Part shown: in pieces, positions 17,974 to 27,496 of the stretch | Position numbering within the stretch: the first letter of the stretch is position 1 | How the letters are laid out: each line of letters begins with the position of its first letter | Source of the DNA: Prochlorococcus sp. RS04 | Lineage (GTDB): Bacteria > Cyanobacteriota > Cyanobacteriia > PCC-6307 > Cyanobiaceae | Assembly: GCF_001989455.1 (NCBI RefSeq) | Contig: NZ_CP018346.1 | Span: forward strand, 1,178,001-1,242,000 | DNA: 64,000 nucleotides | Direction of reading: 5' to 3' | Program-made: the position numbers and the translations under genes | Notes under the pieces: generated by a model | Database searches by the model: none | What the model saw: only the letters and a program-made list of their open reading frames with translations | Told to the model about the DNA's origin: nothing

Positions 17974-18576
17974 ATGAAATATTTCTTACCTCTAATAATT
18001 GCTCTTTCAATATTTGTTAACCCTGTAAACGCTTTTGCTGAGGAATTGATTCTTGGAGGAGGTTGTTTTTGGTGCTTAGAACATGATTTAGATTCATTAA
18101 AGGGGATAAATTTTGTTCAAAGTGGCTATTCAGGTGGAGATTTACAAAATCCTACATACGAAAATCATGAAGGACATCAGGAAGTGGTTTTGGTGAACTA
18201 TGATTCCAAGTTGGTAACTTTGCCGGAGATACTTAGGCTCTATTTTAGAAATATTGATCCTCTGGACGGCAAGGGTCAATTTTGTGATCGTGGAGATTCT
18301 TACAGGCCAGTGATCTTTTTTAAAGATGCAAATGAGGAAAGTGATGCAATAAATGCAACTATTTCCGCCTCTAATGAATTGAAAGTGCCATTAGAAAAAA
18401 TATCTGTAGAACTAAAATCAAAAGGTCAATTTTGGTTGGCTGAAGAATATCATCAGGATTTTGCTGAGAGAAATGAATTAAAATATAAGTTCTATAGATT
18501 CTCATGTGGGAGAGATCAGAGGTTGGATAAATTATGGGGAGATAACGCTAGATCAACAAATCTTTGGAATGAATGA
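17974..18576 (+). CDS. msrA: Exported peptide methionine sulfoxide reductase A
   Basis: MsrA reduces methionine-S-sulfoxide in proteins. The active-site motif GGCFWC is at residues 29-34 with catalytic C31. The GYSGG, the GHQEVVLVNYD block and YHQDF follow. A cleavable signal peptide (residues 1-22, NAFA cleavage region) points to a periplasmic or lumenal enzyme, unlike cytoplasmic MsrA. It closes the bamA-lpx run after a 16-bp gap and is convergent with pepA (11 bp between stops). Confidence 0.93.
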   Translation: MKYFLPLIIALSIFVNPVNAFAEELILGGGCFWCLEHDLDSLKGINFVQSGYSGGDLQNPTYENHEGHQEVVLVNYDSKLVTLPEILRLYFRNIDPLDGKGQFCDRGDSYRPVIFFKDANEESDAINATISASNELKVPLEKISVELKSKGQFWLAEEYHQDFAERNELKYKFYRFSCGRDQRLDKLWGDNARSTNLWNE

Positions 18577-18587
18577 TTGAAATATAG

Positions 18588-20060
18588 TTATTTATTTTTA
18601 ATCCATTGAACAAGAGTTTTAACTCCAAAACCGGTTGCACCTGATGGGTTAATTCCCTTACTCTTGTCAGTCCAACAAGTCCCAGCAATATCAATATGAG
18701 CCCATTTAATCTCTTTATCAAAGAATTCTTCTAAAAACAAAGCAGCAGTTATTGAGCCACCTGCTCTAGGCCCTGTATTTTTCATGTCAGCTATATGAGA
18801 TTTTAAACCTTCTTTATAAGATTTTTGTAAAGGCATTTGCCATAATTCCTCTCCAGACTGGGCTGATGCAGCTTTTAGGTCATTTGCAAGATCATCATTA
18901 TTGCTCCAGAATCCAGCTACATCATTCCCTAACGCAACAACAATAGCTCCTGTTAAAGTTGCGAGATCTATTATTGAATCAGGTTTTAAATTTGATGCGT
19001 AAGTTAAAGCATCAGCTAATGTGAGTCTACCCTCTGCATCAGTGTTATTTATTTCAATTGTCTTACCATTAGATGCTTTAACTACATCCCCAGGATGTAC
19101 TGCAGATCCATTTATCATGTTTTCGCAAGATGCCACAATAAAATGAATTTCTAATCCCTTTGGTTTTATTGCCCCAAGTGCTTTCGCTGCTCCTAAAACT
19201 GCAGCGCTTCCGCCCATATCATATTTCATCATTTCAATTTGAGAGGCTCCCACTTTCAGATTGTATCCTCCAGAATCAAAGGTTAAACCCTTCCCAACAA
19301 GCGCAATCTTTTCTTTTATAGGCCCCTCTGACTTTAAAGTAAGATGTATAAATTTAGGATCTAGATCAGATCCTTTTGCTACAGCTAAATATGCACCCAT
19401 CCCTAAATCTTCACAATCTTTGGCCTCTAAAATTTTTACTCCTAAACCATGATCTTTAGCTATTTGAGAAGCTTGTATAGACATTTCCTTAGGAGTAAGG
19501 CTATTTGGAGGGGCGGCTACAAGTCTTCTTGCTAGTTCTACACCTTCACATATTTGTGCTGTCTCTTGAAAGCTAATATTCTCAAATTTTTTCAAATTCA
19601 AAAACTCTATTTCTTTAAGAACTTTCTTTTCATCTTTTTTCTTATTGAATCTATTGTCCTTATAGGCAGATAATCTGACTGACTCTGCTAATTGATTTAT
19701 TTCTAGTTGTGAATTTATTAATTCCCAAGGTAGGAAGATGCTCATTTTTTTATTTTTATCAACAGTTTTCCTTACTAGATTTCCTATAGAGTTTTCTATA
19801 TCACTTTTATTTAGGTCTGTTGATTTGCCAAGACCAACTATGAATAAAGTTTCTAATTTTTGATCTAAAAATTCAAAGCTTAAAGTTTTTCCTTTTTCTC
19901 CTTTAAATTTTTTTTGAGTAACTTTTTTTAGTAATAATTTTGGGTCAATAAGAAATTTTATGTTTTCAAGTTGGCTTGCAATTTCTTCCTCTAAAACACC
20001 AAAAATTAATGAATCACCTTGCCAGTTATCTAGATTTTTTTGGAATGTGGAAAATTGCAT
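18588..20060 (-). CDS. pepA: Cytosol aminopeptidase (leucyl aminopeptidase, M17)
   Basis: This two-metal M17 aminopeptidase carries the signature [17 protein letters not shown], the lysine ligand region [14 protein letters not shown] and a [12 protein letters not shown] block. The 490-residue length is typical of the cyanobacterial enzyme, and the N-terminal domain is divergent as usual. It is cytoplasmic, with no signal peptide. The next gene on the same strand is 25 bp upstream, so co-transcription is possible. Confidence 0.95.
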   Translation of the reverse strand: MQFSTFQKNLDNWQGDSLIFGVLEEEIASQLENIKFLIDPKLLLKKVTQKKFKGEKGKTLSFEFLDQKLETLFIVGLGKSTDLNKSDIENSIGNLVRKTVDKNKKMSIFLPWELINSQLEINQLAESVRLSAYKDNRFNKKKDEKKVLKEIEFLNLKKFENISFQETAQICEGVELARRLVAAPPNSLTPKEMSIQASQIAKDHGLGVKILEAKDCEDLGMGAYLAVAKGSDLDPKFIHLTLKSEGPIKEKIALVGKGLTFDSGGYNLKVGASQIEMMKYDMGGSAAVLGAAKALGAIKPKGLEIHFIVASCENMINGSAVHPGDVVKASNGKTIEINNTDAEGRLTLADALTYASNLKPDSIIDLATLTGAIVVALGNDVAGFWSNNDDLANDLKAASAQSGEELWQMPLQKSYKEGLKSHIADMKNTGPRAGGSITAALFLEEFFDKEIKWAHIDIAGTCWTDKSKGINPSGATGFGVKTLVQWIKNK

Positions 20061-20084
20061 TTTTAAAATGGTTTTAATTAACTT

Positions 20085-20696
20085 TTAATTGTTTGTGAAA
20101 GTAGTTGCCCACCTATCTCGAGTTTCTTTATTAAAAGGTGGTAACCATAAATATATCAGTTGCTGTTCTAATTTACGTCTTAATTTTACTTCTTTAGGTA
20201 CATCTAAGAAGAAACGAATGTCTTGGTGACTCGAGAGTTTGTTAATAGCTAGGGCTTCTTTATAGTTCATTAGGTAATTTTTACAGTCATGTTCTCCCTT
20301 CCATCTTTTATTTGCTGAATTTGTTTCTCCTATATAAAGGATTATTTTAGAACTCTCCATCGAGTCAATTACAAAATACATTGCTGGCCCATCGTGTATA
20401 TATTGATTGGTTCTCCAAAAGTTCAATGATAATGGCTGCAAGGAAAACGGATCAATTTTTCTTTCATCGGAAATTGTATTTATGGGAAGACTTGTTTGGT
20501 GCAAAGTTTTATTGTGAGTATCTTTTGAAATTTTGAATTGGTGATTAAATATTCTATCCCTCCATTCAGTTAGGATTTCGCCTTTGATTTTTAGATTATT
20601 TGTGTGTTGAAAATTTATTGATGTATTTACATTTGAACTAAATAATTCAAATTGTCTATTTTGGTTTGAAATATTATTTACGTTAAATTTTTCCAA
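20085..20696 (-). CDS. GIY-YIG-like domain protein
   Basis: The C-terminal half (about residues 103-195) resembles a GIY-YIG nuclease fold. It has PAMYFVID for the first strand, LYIGET at 120-125 for the YIG element and R131 in NKRWKGEH. A late Glu in RRKLEQQLIYLWLPPFNKET fits the metal-binding Glu and following Asn. The first 100 residues are Asn/Ser-rich and unrecognised. It is a stand-alone small protein with no UvrC-type extra domains, so a nuclease role is inference. It lies just upstream of pepA on the same strand. Confidence 0.6.
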   Translation of the reverse strand: MEKFNVNNISNQNRQFELFSSNVNTSINFQHTNNLKIKGEILTEWRDRIFNHQFKISKDTHNKTLHQTSLPINTISDERKIDPFSLQPLSLNFWRTNQYIHDGPAMYFVIDSMESSKIILYIGETNSANKRWKGEHDCKNYLMNYKEALAINKLSSHQDIRFFLDVPKEVKLRRKLEQQLIYLWLPPFNKETRDRWATTFTNN

Positions 20697-20846
20697 TACT
20701 TACAAAACATGTTTACTAAATTTAATTCTGAAAAAATATAAATCAAAGAATTATTTATAAACTAAAATTTATTAATCTTCTAATCAATTTAAAAGATTCT
20801 TGTTATCTTGTAATTGAGCCTTAATCTGCGAAGTAAAAAAATAGAA

Positions 20847-21170
20847 ATGGGATTCTTTGAGTCGGACATCGTTCAAGAAGAAGCTAAAAAGCTTTTTACA
20901 GATTACCAAGAACTTATGAAACTTGGCTCTGATTATGGAAAATTTGACAGAGAAGGGAAAAAAATGTTTATAAAAAAAATGGAATCTCTCATGGATCGTT
21001 ATAAGGTTTTTATGAAGAGATTTGAATTGTCTGAAGATTTTCAAGCAAAAATGACAGTAGAACAATTAAAGACACAGTTAAGTCAATTTGGAATTACTCC
21101 TGATCAAATGTTCGATCAAATGAACAAAACCTTAATAAGAATGAAGGATGAACTTGATAAAACTTCTTAA
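20847..21170 (+). CDS. DUF1825-like cyanobacterial protein
   Basis: This is a small, soluble, all-helical protein of 107 residues beginning MGFFESDIVQEEAKKLFTDY. It is very rich in Lys, Glu and Met, with heptad-like spacing that suggests a helical bundle or coiled coil. It matches my recollection of the DUF1825 family, conserved in cyanobacteria with no assigned function. I chose the ATG at 20847, because an upstream in-frame TTG (20814) would add 11 residues with no conserved look. tyrS follows after 19 bp. Confidence 0.7.
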   Translation: MGFFESDIVQEEAKKLFTDYQELMKLGSDYGKFDREGKKMFIKKMESLMDRYKVFMKRFELSEDFQAKMTVEQLKTQLSQFGITPDQMFDQMNKTLIRMKDELDKTS

Positions 21171-21189
21171 AGTTAACGGTTAAAGCTTC

Positions 21190-22428
21190 ATGACAGATAA
21201 TTTAAAATTGCCATCATGGCTTTCAAGAGGAATAGAAGAATATTTTCCAATTAAGGGAACATTTCAAACCTTTTCGGAGATAATTGATCATGCGAAAAAA
21301 AATAATAAAAAATTAAGGGTTAAACTCGGCATCGATCCAACTGGAACCGATATTCATCTTGGGCACAGCATATTGTTTAAAAAACTTAGGGCATTCCAAG
21401 ATAATGGACATATTGCAGTTTTAATTATTGGGGATTTTACTGCTCAAATTGGAGATCCAACCGGAAAAAATAAAACAAGAGTTCAGTTATCGGAAAAACA
21501 AGTTAAGGATAATGCAAAAACATACTTAACCCAACTAGGGATGGGAAAGCCAGCCAATGAATCTATTTTGGATTTTGATGCAAAAGACAGAATAGAAATT
21601 AGATATAACAGTGAATGGTTAAAAGGATTAAATCTTAATTCCATAATTGACTTAATGGGGAGTGCAACAGTTAGTCAAATGCTAGCTAAGGAAGAATTTA
21701 ATAAAAGGTACACTGCGCAAGTTCCAATTTCTTTGCATGAATTCTTATATCCACTATTACAAGGTTACGATTCGGTAGTTGTTCAATCAGATATTGAGCT
21801 TGGAGGCACAGATCAGAAATTCAATATTGCAATAGGAAGAGACCTTCAAAGGCATTTTAAACAAGACCCTCAATTTGGAGTTCTGCTGCCAATTTTGATA
21901 GGTTTAGATGGAGTTAAGAAGATGAGTAAATCTGAATTTAACACCGTCGGTTTAACGGAAGATCCTCTTTCAATGTATTCAAAATTAGAAAAAGTACCCG
22001 ATAATATAATACCCACCTATTTTGAATTACTTACTGAATTAGATTTAAGTTTTCTGGAAAACACAAATCCTCGTGAATTACAGAGAAGAATGGCTTTAGA
22101 AGTTACTACTTTATTCCATGGAGCCGAAAAAGCATTAAAGGCGCAATCAAACTGCGAAAAATTATTCCTTGGACATAAAGAAAAAGTTGGAGAAATTCCA
22201 GCGATTTCTTTAAAAGAAGTAGTTTTTCCAGTAAAGTTTTTCTACTTATTAAGTGCTCTAAAACTTTTCAAATCTAGCAGCGAATCCAAAAGATCTATCA
22301 AAGGTGGGGGTGTAAAAATTGATAGTCAAAAAGTAATAAATCCTGATTTAGTTTTTAATTCAAAAAATGATTTGGAAGGAAAAATTTTGCAAATTGGAAA
22401 AAAAATAATTAAGAGGTTTGAAAACTGA
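21190..22428 (+). CDS. tyrS: Tyrosyl-tRNA synthetase
   Basis: This class I aminoacyl-tRNA synthetase has the HIGH-like motif HLGHS preceded by GIDPTGTDI, and KMSKS in [12 protein letters not shown]. The C-terminal S4-like RNA-binding segment is visible as [14 protein letters not shown]. At 412 residues it is the longer bacterial TyrS subtype. pyrF follows almost directly. Confidence 0.96.
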   Translation: MTDNLKLPSWLSRGIEEYFPIKGTFQTFSEIIDHAKKNNKKLRVKLGIDPTGTDIHLGHSILFKKLRAFQDNGHIAVLIIGDFTAQIGDPTGKNKTRVQLSEKQVKDNAKTYLTQLGMGKPANESILDFDAKDRIEIRYNSEWLKGLNLNSIIDLMGSATVSQMLAKEEFNKRYTAQVPISLHEFLYPLLQGYDSVVVQSDIELGGTDQKFNIAIGRDLQRHFKQDPQFGVLLPILIGLDGVKKMSKSEFNTVGLTEDPLSMYSKLEKVPDNIIPTYFELLTELDLSFLENTNPRELQRRMALEVTTLFHGAEKALKAQSNCEKLFLGHKEKVGEIPAISLKEVVFPVKFFYLLSALKLFKSSSESKRSIKGGGVKIDSQKVINPDLVFNSKNDLEGKILQIGKKIIKRFEN

Positions 22429-22434
22429 AAATTG

Positions 22435-23163
22435 ATGAATAACAGATTTAATTCAGAAGATAAAATAATATTGGCAATTGATGGATTAGATTTAAGTCAA
22501 GCAAAATTACTTTTGGAAAAATGTCCAAATATTAAGTGGGTTAAAGTTGGTTTAGAACTTTTTGTTAGGGAGGGTCCAAGAGTTATTGAAATATTAAAGG
22601 GTTTTAATAAAAAAATTTTTTTAGACTTAAAATTTCATGATATTCCAAATACCATGCTTGCAGCATGTTTCCAAGTTTCAAAATTAGGGGTTGATATAAT
22701 TTCTATTCATGCTTCAGCAGGTTTAAAAGCTCTTAAGGATTCGAAAAAAGCATCTTTAGAAGGAGCCACCTCAGTCAGCGTAAAACCTCCATTAGTTGTA
22801 GGAATAACTGTTTTAACAAGCTTTTCTCTTAAAGATTTTCAAACTGATCTTGATAGAAATAATTCAATTGAGGAAAATGTATTAAGACTTGCAAAGTTGT
22901 CTTTTGATGCTGGATTAGATGGATGTGTTTGTTCCCCTTGTGAGGTAAAAATGTTGAGATCTATTTATAAGGATAATTTTGAACTTATTACACCAGGTAT
23001 CAGATTAAATATTGACAATAAAGATGATCAAAATAGAATTATGACTCCCTATGAAGCTATAGATAATGGCGCTTCTAAGTTGGTCATTGGTAGATCAATT
23101 TCAAAAGCTATAGATCCTAATAAAGCTCTGATAGAGATATTTAAATCTATTGATTCTGATTAA
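22435..23163 (+). CDS. pyrF: Orotidine 5'-phosphate decarboxylase
   Basis: This is the last step of UMP synthesis. The active-site signature [12 protein letters not shown] with the DxKxxD charge network, HASAG and the phosphate-binding [10 protein letters not shown] are present. I chose the ATG at 22435 rather than the TTG one codon earlier. The 3' end overlaps the convergent plsY by 17 bp. Confidence 0.95.
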   Translation: MNNRFNSEDKIILAIDGLDLSQAKLLLEKCPNIKWVKVGLELFVREGPRVIEILKGFNKKIFLDLKFHDIPNTMLAACFQVSKLGVDIISIHASAGLKALKDSKKASLEGATSVSVKPPLVVGITVLTSFSLKDFQTDLDRNNSIEENVLRLAKLSFDAGLDGCVCSPCEVKMLRSIYKDNFELITPGIRLNIDNKDDQNRIMTPYEAIDNGASKLVIGRSISKAIDPNKALIEIFKSIDSD

Positions 23164-23740
23164 TTTTGGATTCTTCTCCCTTAAGCAATCTTGTTATGTT
23201 TGTTCTATGTTTCCAGATTACTAATAATGCAACAATTAAACTTATAAAAAAGTATGTGTGCATAAATTTACCTAGGTAAAAAAACATAAAAATAGGAAGT
23301 AAGATTGCAGCTGAAATACTTGATAAAGAAACAAATTTAGTTTTTGTTAGGACTATTAAAAAAATGCCAAGAGATGCGAGTCCAACTTTCCAAGAAAGAG
23401 CTAAAAACATACCTAATCCAGTTGCAACAGCTTTCCCTCCTTTACCTCTAAGCCATATTGGCCAAATATGTCCTGAGATAGCGGATATCCCTGCTATAAC
23501 TTCTATTAATCCTTGATCTGTGTAGTATTGAGCAATTTTTACTGCAATAAGGCCTTTCCCAACGTCAATGATAAATACAAAAAGTGCTGGCCATTTCCCA
23601 ACATTTCTTAAGACATTTGTAGCACCTGTAGATCCAGAACCTATAGTTCTTAGATCTATGTTTTTGAGATATTTCCCAATTAAAAAACCTGTCGGAAGTG
23701 ATCCTAAAAGATAACTTGCAAAAATTATTAAGATATTCAT
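23147..23740 (-). CDS. plsY: Acyl-phosphate:glycerol-3-phosphate acyltransferase
   Basis: PlsY makes lysophosphatidic acid from acyl phosphate. This is a multi-pass membrane protein of 197 residues with the conserved cytoplasmic loops [28 protein letters not shown] (the glycerol-phosphate site) and [20 protein letters not shown]. It overlaps the convergent pyrF by 17 bp and is 5 bp from the DUF3086-like gene upstream on the same strand, the last gene of a membrane-related run. Confidence 0.95.
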   Translation of the reverse strand: MNILIIFASYLLGSLPTGFLIGKYLKNIDLRTIGSGSTGATNVLRNVGKWPALFVFIIDVGKGLIAVKIAQYYTDQGLIEVIAGISAISGHIWPIWLRGKGGKAVATGLGMFLALSWKVGLASLGIFLIVLTKTKFVSLSSISAAILLPIFMFFYLGKFMHTYFFISLIVALLVIWKHRTNITRLLKGEESKINQNQ

Positions 23741-23745
23741 AAAGC

Positions 23746-24756
23746 TTAGTTTAGTTCAAGATCATCGTAAATTTCATTATCTGAACCAGCAAATGCAACC
23801 CATAATGGGAATTGAAGTATTGGAATTTCAACAGAGGTTTCTGCTGCATCAATGATAATAAATGGCAATTCTTCATTCGCTTCTAGTCTATCAGCTCTCT
23901 CGATGACACCTTCAGGCCTTTCAAAAAGAACAATCCCACTATTAGGTCCAAAGTCATCCCTTGTTAGACCAAGTGAATCTTGAAGAATTCTTCTCCATTC
24001 ACCTAATCGTTCAGGCTGCGAAGCTAAAATAAGAGTCTGAAATTGATCTCCATATAATTCGCCAAGAATAGATATTAAGCCAGCTGATAACAAGGCATTT
24101 TTTTGTCGAGATCCTCTACTTTCAAGAGAACCTCTTCCACCCATGTTAAAGAACCAATCATCCATAATTTCTATATCTGAGGAATCAAGACTCCGTCTTA
24201 ATTTCCAAGGTTCTGCATAAAAGTCGGGTTGTTCTGTGAAACTTGAAAAGCAACTTTTTATAATCTCTTCATCTGGCTTAAATGTCTCGGAAAGAGCAGG
24301 AACATTAACTACATTATTTGTGCTATTGTCTTGCTTTTTCTCATCAAGGGGAGAAGGCTTTACGATTATTGGTTGAGAAACTAATTCAAGTTTCTCTACG
24401 TTTTGTGAAAGATTCTGCAAAGCTCCAGTTAAGTACTCTTGAAAGCCTTTAACTCTTTTAGCAATATTATCTGACTGCCCTTTAAAATTAGTCTCAATAT
24501 CTTTTTCTATTTCATTTTTTTTTGTTTCTAACTCTTTTATTTCTTTAACTAAAGAATCTTTTTTTGAAAAGAGATCACTAAAAATTTCATTAGAAATTTC
24601 ATCAAAAGATTTAGTTGATTTATGGTTTTTCGGTGTAATTTTTTTATTTTGAGTTGTATTTTTCTTACTAATTTGTTTTGTTTTATCATCTGAAATTGAG
24701 TTATCTGGTAATAATTGCTTTTCAGGATTATTGTCGGAAATTTCTGTATTGGTCAT
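23746..24756 (-). CDS. DUF3086-like cyanobacterial protein
   Basis: The N-terminal 60 residues are low-complexity (Asn, Lys, Ser, Thr). A charged helix of about 65-120 ([20 protein letters not shown]) looks like coiled coil. A globular C-terminal half (about 170-336) contains [20 protein letters not shown] and [22 protein letters not shown]. This fits my memory of DUF3086 proteins, found only in cyanobacteria and of unknown function. No signal peptide is present. It lies between plsY and DUF3119-like genes, so a role near the membrane is inferred from context only. Confidence 0.65.
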   Translation of the reverse strand: MTNTEISDNNPEKQLLPDNSISDDKTKQISKKNTTQNKKITPKNHKSTKSFDEISNEIFSDLFSKKDSLVKEIKELETKKNEIEKDIETNFKGQSDNIAKRVKGFQEYLTGALQNLSQNVEKLELVSQPIIVKPSPLDEKKQDNSTNNVVNVPALSETFKPDEEIIKSCFSSFTEQPDFYAEPWKLRRSLDSSDIEIMDDWFFNMGGRGSLESRGSRQKNALLSAGLISILGELYGDQFQTLILASQPERLGEWRRILQDSLGLTRDDFGPNSGIVLFERPEGVIERADRLEANEELPFIIIDAAETSVEIPILQFPLWVAFAGSDNEIYDDLELN

Positions 24757-24791
24757 TTAAATAATTTTGATGATTAGGCAAAGTCTGAATT

Positions 24792-25208
24792 TTAAGAATT
24801 TTTAATTTCCAGGGAGTCAACTTTTTTTATGAGCTCATCTTTTAATTGCTTTGGATTAAATAAAATTGGTAATAAATGAGGACTGGACTTTTCTCTAAAA
24901 TAAAAAATACCTGGGATTACAGGGAAAAAGAATTTCCATGATATCCAGTTCTTGAATGGAAAAGTTCTAATCTCTTTCCCTAATTGTAAAACGATAAAAT
25001 CATCATTAGTTATTTTTATTCTTAAGGTAAATGACTGAAGTAATAAAAAAAAGCTAAAAGAAGCAAAAACTATTGTTGGCAAAGAACCAATATTCAAAAA
25101 CAAAAGCATAAAACTTAAAACTATTAGAATGATTGGCAACTGAAATGAAGGAGATATTATTACTGGCTCCTCTTTTTTTGATTTAGTATTTAACATAAGA
25201 TCATCCAA
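24792..25208 (-). CDS. DUF3119-like membrane protein
   Basis: The product has 138 residues with two closely spaced hydrophobic segments (about 25-43 and 47-63) and a hydrophilic C-terminal domain containing ISWKFFFPVIPGIFYFREK. The shape, a two-TM hairpin then a PH-like soluble part, and its position fit the DUF3119 family of cyanobacteria and plastids. Its function is unknown. The start overlaps the end of the MlaE-type permease gene by 8 bp, so the two are probably coupled. Confidence 0.65.
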   Translation of the reverse strand: MDDLMLNTKSKKEEPVIISPSFQLPIILIVLSFMLLFLNIGSLPTIVFASFSFFLLLQSFTLRIKITNDDFIVLQLGKEIRTFPFKNWISWKFFFPVIPGIFYFREKSSPHLLPILFNPKQLKDELIKKVDSLEIKNS

Positions 25209-25956
25209 ATAAAATTTGTGTTAGCAATACATCCATTAAAGATACAGTAACGAGAGTCATTACAACTGCACCTGTTGTACTTGTTCCAACTTCTTTTGGA
25301 CCTCCTTTGGTTGTAAGTCCATATCCACAAGCAATGATTGAAATAAGTAATCCGAACACAACAGATTTTATTAACATTGAAGTTAAGTCTGCACTGGTTA
25401 AACTCACATTGCCTGATCTTACAGATGTCCAAAAAACTATTGGAGGAACTTTATAAAAAATTGTGCTCCAAATTTGTCCACTCCATAAAGCTACAGATAA
25501 AAACAAAAGACACTGTATTGGAGACATTATTACCATCGATAGTAACCTTGGGACTACCAAATATTGGACTGGTTCGGTTCTTAACATTGTTATTGCCTCA
25601 ATTTGTTCTGTGACTTTCATAGTGCCCAGTTGAGCAGCATAGGCAGTGGCAACCTTTCCAGTCATCAAAGTAGCAGTTAGAAGAGGAGCCATTTCTCTCG
25701 CCATGCCTACTGCTAATAAACCTCCAATTTCACTTGAAACCCCCATACTTGTAAGTTGAGATGCAACTTGAATATTAAAAACTGTACCTGCTGCAATTCC
25801 TGTAATTAATACAATTAATAAACTGCCAGGACCTGACTCCATAAGTTGGTCAAAGAGATCATTTTTGGAAATTTTACCCTTACAGATAAAATTAATTGCT
25901 TGCCCACCAATGATTAAGCTGCTTAGAAGTCTTTTTAAAAAATTAAGGTAATACAT
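25201..25956 (-). CDS. MlaE/Ycf63-family ABC transporter permease
   Basis: This is the permease of a lipid-transport ABC system (MlaE/TGD1/Ycf63 family). Hydrophobic helices surround the family core GLLAVGMAREMAPLLTATLM and the GTMKVTEQIEAI motif, and YGLTTKGGPKEVGTSTTGAVV follows near the end. The 251-residue length is standard. In chloroplasts the homologue moves phosphatidic-acid-like lipids between envelope membranes. The matching ATPase and MCE-domain genes are not in this window. It is the first gene of the run leading to plsY. Confidence 0.93.
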   Translation of the reverse strand: MYYLNFLKRLLSSLIIGGQAINFICKGKISKNDLFDQLMESGPGSLLIVLITGIAAGTVFNIQVASQLTSMGVSSEIGGLLAVGMAREMAPLLTATLMTGKVATAYAAQLGTMKVTEQIEAITMLRTEPVQYLVVPRLLSMVIMSPIQCLLFLSVALWSGQIWSTIFYKVPPIVFWTSVRSGNVSLTSADLTSMLIKSVVFGLLISIIACGYGLTTKGGPKEVGTSTTGAVVMTLVTVSLMDVLLTQILFG

Positions 25957-25965
25957 ATCTTTATA

Positions 25966-27363
25966 TTAGTTTGTAATTAATTTTCGATCCCATTTTCGCA
26001 TGATTAGAAGACCAATTATTACTAATATTGAGGGTATAAAACCAATGCATAATCTAATAGTTAATTGTGCTGAGGAGCACTGCTCAATAATATTTAGACC
26101 ATCATTATCAACAAAGCATGATTGATAACCTGATAAATACAATAAAAATCCTAATAATTGAACACTAAAGGCAATACCAATCTTCTGAATAAGTACCATC
26201 CAAGCAGTATATAGTCCTGCCGGTTTCTCTGGGTCTTCGTCTATTGCATCAGGAAGTAGTGACCAAGGGATAAGAAAAGCGGTTGAAGCTCCAATACCAA
26301 TAAGACAGATTATGAAAATTAAAAGAATGAACAGAAATATGTTGCCAGCATTTAGGAATAAACTATCTCCAGCTCCTGAAATTTTTGATAATGAAGGTAA
26401 AAATAAAGCTGCTGTACATGAAATAATCCACATAATTGCTCCATAGTTTAACGCTGAAATCCTGTTCAATTTATTTGATACTCTGGTCCATATTTGTAAA
26501 CCCACTAAAGCGCTAATTTGGAAAGGTATCGGGATCCACTTCGCAATATATGTTGGTACGTTCAGTACATCCTCGACATAGATTAAGGCTACTGTTTGCA
26601 TTAATTGTAAGGCGCACCAGAGAAGAATATAGAGCGTAATAACTTTTAGAAATTTTTTATTTCTGAAGATCCTTTTGAATTGAAGTGTTATAGCTTCAAC
26701 TTTTCCTGAAGGCCTTCTTGCTTTTTTTGCGAATGGAGCTAATCCCCAACAAGAAATTAATGTTGCAGCAACTGCAATACATCCGCTTATTTTACCCATT
26801 AAAAAATATTCATTATTTGCTGATCCTTCGGAACCTAATACAACTCCAGCAATTATTAAACCAGTTAATCCTGCAATTATTGAGCCAGTAAATCTAGATG
26901 CGTTTAGTCTTGTTCTTATTGCTGTTTTTTCAGAAATTTCAGTAGAGAGAGCTGCGAAAGGAAGATTAATACTTGTATAAGCAGTCATTACGATTATAGA
27001 AATTATGGCATAGTAAATAGTCTTGGTTAGCACTGAACCAGTGGGTGTCCACCATATTGCAGCTAAAGAGAAACCTAGGGGAACAGATGCTGCTACCATC
27101 CAAGGGATTCTAGGCCCCCATCTTGATTTAGTACGATCACTTAACCATCCAATTAACGGATCATTTACTGCATCCCATATCTTTATTAACATTAATAATG
27201 ATCCTGCAATTATTACTGGTAAACCAGCAGAAATAAAGAATTTGAAAAGAAAAAAACCAAATTGTGTCGCGACTAAACCTGTGCCTGCATCTCCTAGCCC
27301 ATAAGAGAACATTAATCTTGATGTTGATCTAGAAATATTTTTTTTCAAGTGTGAATTTTCCAA
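25966..27363 (-). CDS. GPH/MelB-like cation symporter (MFS superfamily)
   Basis: The protein has 465 residues with about 12 hydrophobic segments. The loop between helices 2 and 3 reads DAVNDPLIGWLSDRTKSRWGPR, the signature of the glycoside-pentoside-hexuronide (MelB-like) symporters. A second mark is FLIPWSLLPDAIDEDPE in the central part. The substrate cannot be read from the sequence; a sugar or organic solute with H+ or Na+ is the family norm. It lies between the lipid-transport cluster and tRNA-Gly/glgX. Confidence 0.85.
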   Translation of the reverse strand: MENSHLKKNISRSTSRLMFSYGLGDAGTGLVATQFGFFLFKFFISAGLPVIIAGSLLMLIKIWDAVNDPLIGWLSDRTKSRWGPRIPWMVAASVPLGFSLAAIWWTPTGSVLTKTIYYAIISIIVMTAYTSINLPFAALSTEISEKTAIRTRLNASRFTGSIIAGLTGLIIAGVVLGSEGSANNEYFLMGKISGCIAVAATLISCWGLAPFAKKARRPSGKVEAITLQFKRIFRNKKFLKVITLYILLWCALQLMQTVALIYVEDVLNVPTYIAKWIPIPFQISALVGLQIWTRVSNKLNRISALNYGAIMWIISCTAALFLPSLSKISGAGDSLFLNAGNIFLFILLIFIICLIGIGASTAFLIPWSLLPDAIDEDPEKPAGLYTAWMVLIQKIGIAFSVQLLGFLLYLSGYQSCFVDNDGLNIIEQCSSAQLTIRLCIGFIPSILVIIGLLIMRKWDRKLITN

Positions 27364-27384
27364 TCTTTTAACCTTGTTTATTGT

Positions 27385-27413
27385 TTGATAATGTATTATT
27401 GCAATGGTAATTC
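27385..27413 (+). promoter_or_regulatory. Candidate promoter of tRNA-Gly
   Basis: TTGATA (27385-27390) and TAATTC (27408-27413) are separated by exactly 17 bases and end 11 bases before the mature tRNA 5' end. This is a sigma-70-like layout and only a pattern match. Confidence 0.4.
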
Positions 27414-27424
27414 TATTACTTAAC

Positions 27425-27495
27425 GCGGGCGTGGTTTAGTGGTAAAACCTCAGCCTTCCAAGCTGAAGATGCGGGTTCGATTCCCGCCGCCCGCT
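27425..27495 (+). tRNA. tRNA-Gly (anticodon UCC)
   Basis: A complete 71-nt cloverleaf. The acceptor stem GCGGGCG pairs with CGCCCGC, the anticodon stem TCAGC/GCTGA encloses CTTCCAA (anticodon TCC), and the T arm GCGGG-TTCGATT-CCCGC is intact. The discriminator is U and CCA is not encoded. Its 3' end is 1 bp from the glgX stop on the opposite strand. Confidence 0.96.
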
Positions 27496-27496
27496 T

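Noticed and set aside
20814-20846. Eleven-residue TTG extension of the DUF1825-like gene
   Set aside because: The ATG at 20847 begins the conserved-looking MGFFESDI sequence. The extension has no protein-like pattern.
20784-21065. 93-codon antisense ORF over the DUF1825-like gene, rich in Phe, His and Lys
   Set aside because: It is the complement of a Lys/Glu/Met-rich coding sequence, which naturally yields Phe/Leu-rich open frames. No start context or domain.
25190-25432. Cys/Asn-rich 80-codon minus-strand ORF at the MlaE/DUF3119 junction
   Set aside because: It is the second frame of the MlaE-type permease on the same strand. The repeated Cys/Tyr/Asn pattern is typical of a frame-shifted hydrophobic gene.
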